From Curvibacter microcysteis (GTDB lineage Bacteria; Pseudomonadota; Gammaproteobacteria; Burkholderiales; Burkholderiaceae_C): DNA of 64,000 nucleotides. Positions within the stretch are counted from its first letter, which is position 1, and each line of letters opens with the position of its first letter. The stretch spans positions 62,001 to 126,000 of the forward strand of contig NZ_JAQSIO010000002.1 in NCBI RefSeq assembly GCF_028649455.1, read 5' to 3'. Below are positions 1 through 7,541 of the stretch, piece after piece. The translations under genes and the position numbers were made by a program. The notes beneath the pieces are model-generated. The model worked only from the letters and a program-made list of their open reading frames with translations. It was not told the DNA's origin and made no database searches.

Positions 1-321
1 GAGCTGGGCAATGTCATCGGCGCCGTGCACGGTGGCGTGGTCGTCACCCTGCTGGACGTGGCCATGGCCAGCGCGGCCGTGTCGCACCGGAACTTTGAAT
101 GCACCGCCGTCACCCTGAACCTGAACACCAGTTTTTTGGGGCCCGGCCGGGGCCGCCTGAGTTGCGATGGCGAGCTGCTGGCCTGCGACGCGCAAATCGC
201 CACCTGCCGCGCCGTGGTCACCGACGCCGAAGGGCGGGTGGTGGCCCGCGCGCAGGGCAGCTTTCGCTACCTGCCGCTGCCCAAGTCAAGCCAGCCGCCC
301 CAGCCGCTCACCCCGGGCTGA
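1..321 (+). CDS. PaaI-family hotdog thioesterase, 5' end outside the window
   Basis: The open frame enters from the left edge, so the N-terminus is missing and about 106 codons are visible. It carries the hotdog-fold signature of PaaI/YbgC-like acyl-CoA thioesterases: the HGG-x5-LLDVAM motif near the visible start (the D lies in the catalytic helix region), then beta strands of the type TAVTLNLNTSFL and a closing GRVVARAQGSFRYL strand. Family members hydrolyse acyl-CoA or aryl-CoA thioesters in the cytoplasm; the substrate cannot be read from the sequence. The next gene starts 48 bases downstream on the same strand, so the two may be cotranscribed. The proline-rich tail is not part of the domain. 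Confidence 0.8.
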   Translation, partial: ELGNVIGAVHGGVVVTLLDVAMASAAVSHRNFECTAVTLNLNTSFLGPGRGRLSCDGELLACDAQIATCRAVVTDAEGRVVARAQGSFRYLPLPKSSQPPQPLTPG

Positions 322-369
322 GGCACTTTCTTTTCGAGCCCCCAACCGACAAAAGACCCGGAGACCCGC

Positions 370-1386
370 ATGACCCAGCCCCCCCGCAAGCTGCACCAGC
401 CCCACCAACCCTGTCATCCCAACCGGCGCCAGTGCCTAGCCGGCCTGTCGGCCCTGGGCCTGGCCAGCCTGGTGGGCGCACCGGCCCAGGCGGCCGAGCG
501 CTTTCCGGTCAAGCCCATCCAGCTGGTGCTGCCCTTTCCGCCCGGGGGCTCGTTCGACCCCGTGTTCCGCAGCCTGGCCGAAGCCGCGTCGCGCGACCTG
601 GGCCAGCCCGTGGTGCTGATGCACCAGCCTGGCGCGGGCGGCGTGGCGGGCACGGCCAACCTGGCGCGCCTGAGTGAGGGTGACGGCTACACCCTGGCCG
701 TCATGCACAACTCGGTCATCCGGGCGCCCCTGGTGCAGCGCGTGAGCTGGGACCCGCTCAAGGACTTCACCTACCTGGGCAGCCTGTTTGGTTTGGTCAC
801 CGGCGTGAGCGTCGCGCGCGACGCGCCCTGGAAGACCTTTGCCGAGCTGATGGCCGACGCCAAGGCCCGCCCCGGCGCCATCAGCTGGGGCAATGTGGGC
901 GCCATCAGCATCAACCGCATCAGCGCCGAACGCGTGGCGCGCGGTGCGGGCACGTCCTTCAACATGGTGTCTTTCAAAGGCGGGGCCGAGGCCTTCCAGG
1001 CCCTGATCGGCCGCCACCTGGACGTGTATGGTGACCCCGGCTTTGGCCCCCAGGTGCAAGGCGGTCGGGCCCGCTTGCTGGCGGTGTTTTCAGACCAGCG
1101 CCTCAAAAGCTACCCCGAGGTGCCCACCACCAAGGAGCTGGGCTACGCCGTGTCCATCGACTCGCCCGTCGGCCTGGTCGCCCCCAAGCGCCTGCCGCCC
1201 GAGGTGCAGCAGCGCCTGCACGAAGCCTTCCGCAAAGCCGCCAGCGACCCGGCCTACCTGAAGCAGCTGGAGGCCTTTGACATGCTGCCGCAGCTGAGCA
1301 GCCCGCAGGAATACGCCGATTACGCGCGGGCCCAGTACGAGCGCGACCAGAAGATGCTGGCGGAGATTGGCTTCAAGTTGGATTGA
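370..1386 (+). CDS. Bug/TctC-type tripartite tricarboxylate transporter solute-binding protein
   Basis: 338 residues, the normal size for a Bug periplasmic binding protein. The N-terminus has an arginine pair (R19-R20), a hydrophobic stretch and an AQA-A type cleavage site near residue 41, so export is expected. The mature part starts with the typical P-I-Q-LVLPFPPGG loop followed by D63, then the QPGAGGVAGTANLAR segment that holds the carboxylate ligand in this family. Family members bind carboxylates for a TctAB membrane pair; no tctA or tctB lies nearby, so the partner permease is elsewhere or absent. A GGAG ribosome-binding site sits just before the ATG. The last 156 bases are repeated, degraded, at 4860-5015. 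Confidence 0.9.
   Translation: MTQPPRKLHQPHQPCHPNRRQCLAGLSALGLASLVGAPAQAAERFPVKPIQLVLPFPPGGSFDPVFRSLAEAASRDLGQPVVLMHQPGAGGVAGTANLARLSEGDGYTLAVMHNSVIRAPLVQRVSWDPLKDFTYLGSLFGLVTGVSVARDAPWKTFAELMADAKARPGAISWGNVGAISINRISAERVARGAGTSFNMVSFKGGAEAFQALIGRHLDVYGDPGFGPQVQGGRARLLAVFSDQRLKSYPEVPTTKELGYAVSIDSPVGLVAPKRLPPEVQQRLHEAFRKAASDPAYLKQLEAFDMLPQLSSPQEYADYARAQYERDQKMLAEIGFKLD
1231..1386 (+). repeat. Source copy of a 156-bp partial gene duplication
   Basis: This 3' end of the Bug gene recurs at 4860-5015 without any insertion or deletion. By hand count 139 of 156 bases match, including the stop codon. Confidence 0.85.
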
Positions 1387-1518
1387 GGGGCCAATCTGCC
1401 CTGTCGCCGCCTGAATTGGGCTGCGCATCGAGCTGGAGGCCAGCTCGCGGCTGGGGGGCGGCCGCTGGATTGGGGCGTCGGAGGCTTTCTCCATCCAAGG
1501 CAGGCCTTGGGCAAAGCC

Positions 1519-2313
1519 TCAGGCGTCCGATCTGGGGGTCCCTGCGTGAGCCATCAAACGCTCGCATTCGTGTTTGACGGCCAGGTAGCACTCACAGACG
1601 CGCTCTTCCAAGCGCGGGCGATCCACCAACTTGATGACCCCGCGCGTTCTTTCGATCATGCCGTCCTTTTGCAGCGCCCCGGCTGCCACGGTGATGCTTT
1701 CGCGGCGCACGCCCAGCATGAGCGAGATCCGCTCCTGGGTGATGGACATCTTGTGGCTGTGCAGCCGGTCCATGCTCATCAAAATCCAGCGGGCCAACCG
1801 CTGCTCAACGGCATGGTGCTGGTTGCAAACTGCCATTTGCGAGGTCTGCACAATCAGGGCTTGGGTGTAGAGCAGGGCCAGATGCTGCAACTGGCCGCCC
1901 AGGGCAAACTCACGCTTCATGACCTGGCGGCTCAGCCGATAGGCCTGGCCAGCACATTGCACCTCGGTGCTGCTGGGCAGGCTCTCACCCCCCATGTAGA
2001 TCGAAATGCCGATCAAGCCCTCGTTGCCGACCAGCGCGATCTCGCTGGAGGCGCCGTCCTCCAATGCGTAGACCAAAGACACAATGCCCGAGGTGGGAAA
2101 GTGGAGGTGCGTCACATGGTCACCGGATTCCGACATGGTCCAGCCGCGTGGCATCTCCACCAGTTCGAGCTCTGGCCGCAAGCGGGCGTAGTCTGCAGCG
2201 GGCAGTGCAGCGAGTATCTGGTTGAGGCGAGGGTCAGGCGTGGTGGTGGGATGGGATTTGGTCAAAGTGTCCTGGGGGCGTGGCAGGCCGCTGGTGTGCG
2301 AATGAATCTGCAT
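1519..2313 (-). CDS. Crp/Fnr family transcriptional regulator
   Basis: About 264 residues. The N-terminal two thirds form a cyclic-nucleotide-binding-like beta barrel (segments such as GWTMSESGDHVTHLHFPTSG and IALVGNEGLIGISIYMGG). The C-terminal part is a Crp-type winged helix (QERISLMLGVRRESITVAAG as recognition region, then IERTRGVIKLVDR as wing). Cysteines are not arranged as in Fnr, so oxygen sensing by an iron-sulfur cluster is unlikely; the ligand is unknown. The start is uncertain: ATG at 2313 is chosen because an in-frame GTG at 2337 lies inside a terminator-like hairpin of the upstream RRM gene. Similar short Crp-like proteins are common in Burkholderiales and often respond to stress. 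Confidence 0.85.
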   Translation of the reverse strand: MQIHSHTSGLPRPQDTLTKSHPTTTPDPRLNQILAALPAADYARLRPELELVEMPRGWTMSESGDHVTHLHFPTSGIVSLVYALEDGASSEIALVGNEGLIGISIYMGGESLPSSTEVQCAGQAYRLSRQVMKREFALGGQLQHLALLYTQALIVQTSQMAVCNQHHAVEQRLARWILMSMDRLHSHKMSITQERISLMLGVRRESITVAAGALQKDGMIERTRGVIKLVDRPRLEERVCECYLAVKHECERLMAHAGTPRSDA

Positions 2314-2318
2314 GGATG

Positions 2319-2351
2319 AAAAAAAAGGCCCACTCACATGAGCAGGCCTTT
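2319..2351 (-). terminator. Rho-independent terminator of the RRM gene
   Basis: On the minus strand AAAGGCC (2345-2351) pairs with GGCCTTT (2324-2330), with an inner CTCA/TGAG pairing, and the stem runs into a tract of eight T. It lies 19 bases after the RRM stop codon and just before, or over, the start of the Crp/Fnr gene. Confidence 0.75.
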
Positions 2352-2369
2352 GACTGGGGTGGACTGAGA

Positions 2370-2720
2370 TCAGTAGCGTCCGCCGCCGTACCCGCCCGTG
2401 CCGTAGCCCACGTCTTTGCGTTGGGTGGCGGTGTACCCCGCAGCGCCGTAGCCGCTGGACTTGTTGCTTTCTTCGCGAGGGCGGGCCAGGTTCACGACAA
2501 TCGATCGGCCATCGACCGACATGCCATTCAGGCCCGTGATGGCGGCCTGGGCCACCTCAAGGGAAGCCATTTCGACAAAGCCGAAGCCCTTGGAACGGCT
2601 CGTTTCGCGGTCCATCATGACCTTGGCGGATGAAACGCTGCCGAACTCGGAAAAATTGCTTTTCAGGCTGGCGTCGTCGACAGAGTAGGGCAGGTTGCCC
2701 ACGTAGATTTTGGTGCTCAT
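2370..2720 (-). CDS. RRM-domain RNA-binding protein (glycine-rich, cold-inducible type)
   Basis: 116 residues from the ATG at 2720, which has an AGAAAGG ribosome-binding site about 8 bases upstream. The longer open frame adds 42 residues that do not look like protein. The RRM fold covers residues 2-80: RNP2 is KIYVGNLPY and RNP1 is KGFGFVEM, both intact. The C-terminus is a Gly/Tyr-rich tail ending GYGTGGYGGGRY, as in bacterial Rbp proteins resembling cyanobacterial cold-induced RNA-binding proteins. Expected role: single-stranded RNA binding, possibly as an RNA chaperone. A small protein gene lies just upstream on the same strand and a terminator follows, so the two may form one unit. Confidence 0.9.
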   Translation of the reverse strand: MSTKIYVGNLPYSVDDASLKSNFSEFGSVSSAKVMMDRETSRSKGFGFVEMASLEVAQAAITGLNGMSVDGRSIVVNLARPREESNKSSGYGAAGYTATQRKDVGYGTGGYGGGRY

Positions 2721-2839
2721 GTTGGAGCCTTTCTGGGGTACGGTGCGCAGCTTGTGGCACCCATTCGGGATGCTGGCGGGCGCCGGTGAGGCGCGCTGCA
2801 GCTTGGGGGGATTGGTTCGGACCTGCCTGGAGCGAGTCG

Positions 2840-3079
2840 TCAGCAAACAGGCGGCGATGCCATGCAGGTCTGCAACCAGCCTTGCGTCACGGCGAAGAGC
2901 CGGGCCGCTTCACGGGAGGCGAAGGCCTGGTCGAAGCGGAAAACGCGGCAGTAGCTGCCGTTCCCCATGGAACGGTGGACCGAAAAAGAGGCGCGGAAGC
3001 GGCCGCAATCGGTCGGGTGTGTCGTGGGCGAAACGACGTACTTGCCCATGGAAATGGAGGTCTTTGAAATCTGATTCAT
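2840..3079 (-). CDS. Small basic protein of unknown function, conserved-looking
   Basis: 79 residues starting MNQISKTSISMGKYVV. It is coding-like and unrelated to the opposite frame. The pattern GKYVVSP...GRFRASFSVHR...CRVFRFDQAF.S...AARLFAVTQGW resembles a family of small Burkholderiales proteins of unknown function that have a V-x-P / GRF-A-S-v-S / R-V-x-R-F / A-A-x-x-A-x-x-Q-G pattern; this is from memory and unverified. It sits 119 bases upstream of the RRM gene on the same strand. A long AT-rich leader region lies upstream (3235-3300). Function unknown; a cold-shock or general stress role would fit the neighbourhood but is inference. Confidence 0.6.
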   Translation of the reverse strand: MNQISKTSISMGKYVVSPTTHPTDCGRFRASFSVHRSMGNGSYCRVFRFDQAFASREAARLFAVTQGWLQTCMASPPVC

Positions 3080-3469
3080 TCAGAAACGCAGGCTTGAAAC
3101 AAGCTGCGTGAGCATGGGAAACACGGTTGGCTGCAGCTCTACAGACCAACTGGACGGCCTGCCTCGCAGGAGGTGGCTCATTCTTTGGGGTGTGGTCCGT
3201 GGCCATTGCCTAGAGGGCGTTGATCTGGATTCCACGGCTCAAATATAACATTAATTTATATTTCTCACTGTTTTTATTTCATTTGGTTCTTAAAAATTCT
3301 GGCGGGGTGGCCGCTGAGGGGCCGCCGGCGTTGCATGTTCCCCTGCTGCTGGGGTTGGGCATCCGGCGGGGCCTGCGGCAAGCCTTCGTGGGCTTCAGCA
3401 CAGACCCTTTGGAAACAGTGCGATAGGGTGCATCAGCTGCTCCCCCACGCTGCCAAAGTTGGCAGTCAG
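3080..3469. other. 390-bp gap with an AT-rich promoter-like patch
   Basis: No convincing gene. Bases 3237-3300 are strikingly AT-rich for this genome (tracts such as AATATAACATTAATTTATAT), giving several possible -10 boxes on either strand. If transcription of the small gene at 2840-3079 starts there, its leader would be about 150 bases long, as in cold-shock mRNAs. The stretch 3300-3469 could hold the lost 5' part of the PRC-barrel fragment, but I see no recognisable coding there. Confidence 0.4.
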
Positions 3470-3757
3470 ATGAAGCTCGGCGACATCAAGGAGTTCATGG
3501 TCGTCCTGGCGACCGGCCAGATCGACTGGGCGGTGCTGTCTTTTGGTGGCTTGCTGGGCATGGGCGACAAACTGTTCGCCGTGCCTTGGGCGGCCCTGAC
3601 GCTGGACACCGAAAACAAGCGCTTCACGCTCAATACGCCAAAGGATGTTCTCAAGAATGCACCGGGCTTCGACAAGGGCCACTGGCCTGCCATTGCCGAC
3701 AAGGCCTGGGCCGGAAGCATCCACAAGTTCTACGGCGCGCCTTATGGCGAGGTGTGA
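3470..3757 (+). pseudogene. PRC-barrel domain protein, N-terminally truncated
   Basis: 95 codons from the in-frame ATG. The protein matches the second half of a PRC-barrel domain protein: LGDIKEFMVVLATGQIDWAVLSFGG is the core of the barrel, then GMGDKLFAVPWAALTLD, and a C-terminal NAPGFDKGHWPAI...WAGSIHKFYG tail that is typical of PRC-barrel proteins in proteobacteria. Intact relatives start some 30-40 residues earlier with a first beta strand that is missing here, and the sequence upstream (3335-3469) is not coding-like in this frame. I judge it a remnant, although a short translated protein is not excluded. It lies in a rearranged region. Confidence 0.6.
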
Positions 3758-3868
3758 AGGCCAGCCAGGTCAGATGGGCCCTGATGGGCCCGCCTGGACG
3801 CCAGTCCAACCCGAGGCGCCACACCTTGAATCACACAGAAATCCGAGTCTGACCATGAAGCCTGTGGC

Positions 3869-4909
3869 ATGAAAAAGCGCTTGCGCGCCGCGCGTTGGGC
3901 CAGGGCGTTCACCCGGGGCGCCATGACCCTCGCGCGCATGACCAGCGCATCAGCCGGCCGGGTGTTGAAGCAGGCACGGCGCGATGCCGTCACGCCACGG
4001 CCCGGCCTTGGCGTTGGCGCTGGCACCTGGAGGCAGGGCCTGGCCATTGGCATGGATGGCGCCCTTCGGTACCGTCTTTACTGTCCGCCGGACATCAAGA
4101 CGGGCGAACGCTTGGCGCTCATGGTGATGCTGCACGGCTGCGGGCAGGACGCTGAGGGTTTTGCGATGTGCACGGGCATGAACCGCATTGCGGCCGAGAA
4201 GCGATTCCTGGTGCTGTACCCAGAGCAGGACCCCCTGTCCAACCCGCAGCGGTGCTGGAACTGGTTTGAGACCCGCCACGGCCGCGCCCATGCCGAAGCT
4301 GAGCTCATCCTGAAGGCAATCGATCAGGTGTGCACACTGAACCCGGTGAACCCCCAGCAAATCGCCATCGCAGGCTTGTCTGCCGGCGCCAGCATGGCCG
4401 CGCTGTTGGTCACCCGCCACCCAAGTCAGTTCAAAGCACTGGTGATGCACTCGGGGGTGGCGCCCGGAACCGCACACTTCACTTTGACGGCGTTCAGCGC
4501 CATGCGAGGACGGCGCCCAACCCTGCCCTTGGACGCCACCCCGAACGACATGGCGACGGATTGGCCAGCGCTGATGGTCATTCATGGCGATGCGGACACG
4601 ACGGTTTCACCGACCAATGCCGAGGCGGCCGCCCAGAACTGGGCACAGGCGGCTGCGGCGCGCTCAGGTCAGGTTCACCGACGGCAGCGAGGCCAGCGCT
4701 ATGCCATGGCCGTGACGGACTTCAAGAACCGGGATCGCTTGGTGGCCAGGCTGGTGCTGGTGGCTGGCCTCGGTCACGCCTGGAGCGGGGGCGCTGCCAA
4801 CCAGCCGTTTGCCGATGGGCGGGGGCCTGATGCGTCGCGACTGGCCTGGACGTTTGCCGCGCAAAGGTTTCAGCGACCCGGCCTACCTGAAGCCGCTGGA
4901 GGCTTTTGA
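3869..4909 (+). CDS. PHB-depolymerase-family esterase (LpqC-like) with a fused tail
   Basis: 346 residues, alpha/beta hydrolase fold. MVMLHGCGQDAEGFA gives the oxyanion-hole strand, GLSAGAS is the nucleophile elbow (catalytic serine), IHGDADTTV supplies the acid-loop region, and GLGHAWSGG holds the likely catalytic histidine. This is the layout of poly(3-hydroxybutyrate) depolymerase/feruloyl esterase-type family 1 esterases. There is no clear signal peptide but a basic, helical N-terminus (residues 1-50), usual for intracellular relatives. The natural C-terminus should be near the TFAAQRF motif. From about residue 331 the DNA is a copy of the 3' end of the Bug gene at 370-1386 in another frame, so the last ten or so residues are a fusion artefact. 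Catalysis should survive. Confidence 0.8.
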   Translation: MKKRLRAARWARAFTRGAMTLARMTSASAGRVLKQARRDAVTPRPGLGVGAGTWRQGLAIGMDGALRYRLYCPPDIKTGERLALMVMLHGCGQDAEGFAMCTGMNRIAAEKRFLVLYPEQDPLSNPQRCWNWFETRHGRAHAEAELILKAIDQVCTLNPVNPQQIAIAGLSAGASMAALLVTRHPSQFKALVMHSGVAPGTAHFTLTAFSAMRGRRPTLPLDATPNDMATDWPALMVIHGDADTTVSPTNAEAAAQNWAQAAAARSGQVHRRQRGQRYAMAVTDFKNRDRLVARLVLVAGLGHAWSGGAANQPFADGRGPDASRLAWTFAAQRFQRPGLPEAAGGF

Positions 4910-5015
4910 CAGGCTGCCGCAGGTGAGCAGCCCGCAGGAAGACGCCGATGACGCGCGGGCCCAGCACGAGCGCCATCGGAAGGTGCTGGCGGAGATTGGG
5001 GTCAAGTTGGATTGA
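4860..5015 (+). pseudogene. Fragment of a Bug/TctC gene (3' end copy)
   Basis: In the frame ending with the TGA at 5013-5015 it reads SDPAYLKPLEAFDRLPQ and ends EIGVKLD, the C-terminus of the Bug protein at 370-1386 (SDPAYLKQLEAFDMLPQ, EIGFKLD). About 139 of 156 bases are identical with no gaps. It begins exactly where the esterase gene should end, so a recombination event joined the two. Substitutions such as Y to D and YD to HR suggest decay without selection. Confidence 0.85.
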
Positions 5016-5341
5016 AGGGGGGCTGGTCGGGCTTGCCGATGGGTGGATGCCGCCCAGCCCGTCTGCATGGCCAGGTGCGGCAAGAAGCCCGCCACCTCAG
5101 CTTGGCCCATCTCAGCCGGGTGCCGCAGACCGCTGAAAGCGGATGGACACCCGCGAACAGGGGTTAGGATCAGGTGCCCCAACGACCTGGGGCGAGGCGG
5201 GCCGGGCCGATTCGGCGACACTTGCCGTGTTGAGCGACAGACTGGCGTCCTCCATGACAGCTTGGGCCCCAGATTCGAATTCACCTGAGCGGCCTACCGG
5301 GGCCACCTGCACTGGCACCAAGACACACCTCTCCTTGAAAC
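5016..5341. other. Non-coding remainder after the duplicated fragment
   Basis: I see no gene, RNA or clear terminator here. Short open frames on both strands lack recognisable domains. The 3' end is the leader of the small membrane-protein gene. Confidence 0.3.
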
Positions 5342-5728
5342 ATGAGTCTTTTGTTCTTCCTTTACACGTTGGCTAGCCTTGCCCACTTCGCTCACAACGC
5401 GGAGTTCATCGCCTTCTATCCAGGCTTACCCGTGGCAATGACCTGTGAGACGGTCTACCTTGCATGGCTTGGTGTCGCATGCGTCGGCCTCATGTCCCTG
5501 GTCGCAGGTCGTATCGGCTGGGCTCGGGTCGCAGCAGCGCTTCTCGTGGTCTACGGCCTACTCGGCGTCGATGGTCTGCTCCACTACACCCTGGCACTTT
5601 GCTCAGAGCACACCTTGGCGACCAACGCCACCATCTGGGCCGAGGTGACCCTTGGCGTCATCTTGGCGTGCACGGCAGCAGTTCGGCTTCATCGCCTCAC
5701 TGGGCTGTCAAGCAGACGCCAACACTGA
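5342..5728 (+). CDS. Small membrane protein with four predicted helices, unknown family
   Basis: 128 residues. Hydrophobic segments lie at about 3-20, 32-55, 60-85 and 98-115, so four transmembrane helices are likely. The first helix carries SLAHFAHNAEF and the third ends GLLGVDGLLHYTLALCSEHT; the histidines and acidic residues within the membrane part could be functional, but I do not recognise the family. Base composition is slightly lower in GC than the neighbours, and the gene lies alone in a rearranged stretch, which hints at acquisition or relocation. Probably real because a soluble shadow frame would not give four evenly spaced helices. Function unknown. Confidence 0.55.
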   Translation: MSLLFFLYTLASLAHFAHNAEFIAFYPGLPVAMTCETVYLAWLGVACVGLMSLVAGRIGWARVAAALLVVYGLLGVDGLLHYTLALCSEHTLATNATIWAEVTLGVILACTAAVRLHRLTGLSSRRQH

Positions 5729-6286
5729 CCATGGCTTCGCCATTTTCATGGCCAGTGTCCGAGTCCGACGCCCTGTCGGGCTCCGGCGCCGCTGACCTCC
5801 AACCTTGAGCCGCTGGTTTCGGGCGCCGATTTCCTCCGCCGCTCGGACCGCCATGGTGCCGAAGCGGACACGCGAGATGCTGAGCGAGAACGGCCGCAGC
5901 CAGCCCCTGGCCGACCCAGAATATCCCTGAGCAAGGGCCCCTCTTTTTGATCGCCCGCACTCCTCGGATTCACATCCAGTCCGCTCCCTGCCGCAATCCG
6001 TCAGCCGAGAACCCCCTAGCACTAACCCTATTTCCGTCCACCAATCGCGCGTAGCGTTTACCCACCGCACGAATGGCCAGACCTCAGTCACCCGGCCTCG
6101 CCCCCGCTGCCTAAACTACGCCGCCAAGGGCCGATCAGGGCCGAAGGTGTGGCGCCCCGCAGGCAGCAAAGCAAAGGCCCAAGCCCCCGCTAGCGCCGCT
6201 GCCAGCAGTACGCCCCACCCCCGCCTTGATCAAGCGCCCGTGTTTTCCCTGCCAATAGGCTTTCGACCCCCCACATGGAGACCTAC
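5729..6286. other. 558-bp stretch without a recognisable gene
   Basis: Open frames on the minus strand here (up to about 127 codons) lack domains, ribosome-binding sites and plausible composition. Part of the region (5985-6090) is less GC-rich than the surroundings. The last 100 bases are the leader of the TRAP binding-protein gene. Nothing else is supported. Confidence 0.35.
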
Positions 6287-7306
6287 ATGATCGCTTTCCG
6301 CCGCACCCTCCTGGCCGCTTCTGTGGCTGCTGCTTCCTTGCTGTCTTTTGGCGTTTCGGCGCAAGACATCCAGGCCCGCACCATCAAATTCCCCTCGGCC
6401 AGCCAAAAGGGCCACCCCCAGGTCATGGGCGTGGAGCACTTTGCGGAGCTGGTGGCCAAGAAGAGCGGCGGCAAGATGGTGGTCAAGTCCTTCCCCGGCG
6501 GCTCCTTGGGCCCGGACGCCCAGGTGGTGTCGGCCATGCAAGGCGGCACGGTGGAGATGAACGTCATGAACGCCAGCCTGCTGGCCGGCAACATCAAGGA
6601 AATGGCGGTCTTTGACTACCCCTTCCTGTTCGCCAACGCGCAAGAAGCCGACGCCGTGGCCGACGGTACCGTGGGCCGCAAGCTGCTGGACAAGCTGCAA
6701 GAGCGCGGCCTGGTGGGCTTGGCCTACTGGGACCTGGGCTTCCGCCAAATGCACACCGCCAAGAAGCCGATTCGCAATGCGGATGAGCTCAAGGGCATGA
6801 AGATGCGCGTCATCCCCACCTCGCAGTACGTGGACTTCATGAACGCCATTGGCGCCAACGCCACGCCCATGCCCTACACCGAGACCTACAGCGCGCTGGA
6901 ACAGGGCGCCATCGACGGCATGACCAACCCGCTGCTCAACATCGTCAGCGAGAAGTTCTATGAGGTCAGCAAGCACCTGACGCTGAGCAACCACATGTAC
7001 ACCCCGCAGGCGGTGATCGTCAGCAAGAAGTTCTGGGACAAGCTCTCGGCCACCGAGCAAAAGATCCTGCAAGACGCCGCCAGCGAAACCGCCCTCTACC
7101 AGCGCAAGGTGGCGCGTGAAGAGGCCACCAAGGCCCTGGCCGAGCTCAAGAAGCAAGGCATGCAAGTGCACGAACTGACGGCCCAGGACATCGCCAAGCT
7201 GCGTGAACGCGCCAAGCCCGCCACCGACAAGCTGACCCAGCAAGTCGGCGAGCCGCTGGTCAAAGAGGTGTTTGCGGCGGTGGAGAAGGTGCGCTCGGGC
7301 AAGTAA
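6287..7306 (+). CDS. TRAP transporter solute-binding protein, DctP family
   Basis: 339 residues from the ATG at 6287, preferred over the ATG at 6275 because a GGAG site lies between them. Signal peptide: MIAFRRTLLAAS plus a hydrophobic stretch and a VSA-QD cleavage site near residue 25. The mature protein has the DctP/TAXI-type pattern: FPGGSLGPDAQVVSAMQGGTVEM, then LKGMKMRVIPTSQYVDFMNAIGANATPMPYTETYSALEQG in which the RVIP arginine binds the substrate carboxylate, then the IDGMTNPLLNI segment. Binds an organic acid in the periplasm. No dctQ or dctM membrane genes are adjacent, so it is an orphan in this window. Confidence 0.9.
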   Translation: MIAFRRTLLAASVAAASLLSFGVSAQDIQARTIKFPSASQKGHPQVMGVEHFAELVAKKSGGKMVVKSFPGGSLGPDAQVVSAMQGGTVEMNVMNASLLAGNIKEMAVFDYPFLFANAQEADAVADGTVGRKLLDKLQERGLVGLAYWDLGFRQMHTAKKPIRNADELKGMKMRVIPTSQYVDFMNAIGANATPMPYTETYSALEQGAIDGMTNPLLNIVSEKFYEVSKHLTLSNHMYTPQAVIVSKKFWDKLSATEQKILQDAASETALYQRKVAREEATKALAELKKQGMQVHELTAQDIAKLRERAKPATDKLTQQVGEPLVKEVFAAVEKVRSGK

Positions 7307-7541
7307 CCTTGCTGGCACCGGTGGCTGGGGCGGATTCACTTCAGTGGCGGGGCTGAACCTTTGTCACCATCGGCCATGAAACTTAACGAACTAATCCAGT
7401 TGATCGAAGTTATCATCAGGAGAGTCAAGTGACCTTGGGCTGAGAGCCTTGCCTGGCCAAGCGGGCTCAGCGTTCGCACACCGGCCTTTGCCGCCGGGGC
7501 GCCAGGGTCAATCCGCCTCCTAGATCATGAAAGGGGCCCCC
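7307..7541. promoter_or_regulatory. Probable promoter/operator region of the Xre/RES pair
   Basis: A 235-bp gap. The stretch 7380-7430 is comparatively AT-rich (AACTAATCCAGTTGATCGAAGTTATC) and contains a small TGAT/ATCA inverted repeat that could serve as operator for the autoregulating antitoxin. This is suggestive only; no -35/-10 pair stands out. Confidence 0.25.

Noticed and set aside
5708-6091. Minus-strand frame of 127 codons in the empty stretch
   Set aside because: Arg/Ser/Gly-rich without domain, ribosome-binding site or neighbour context.
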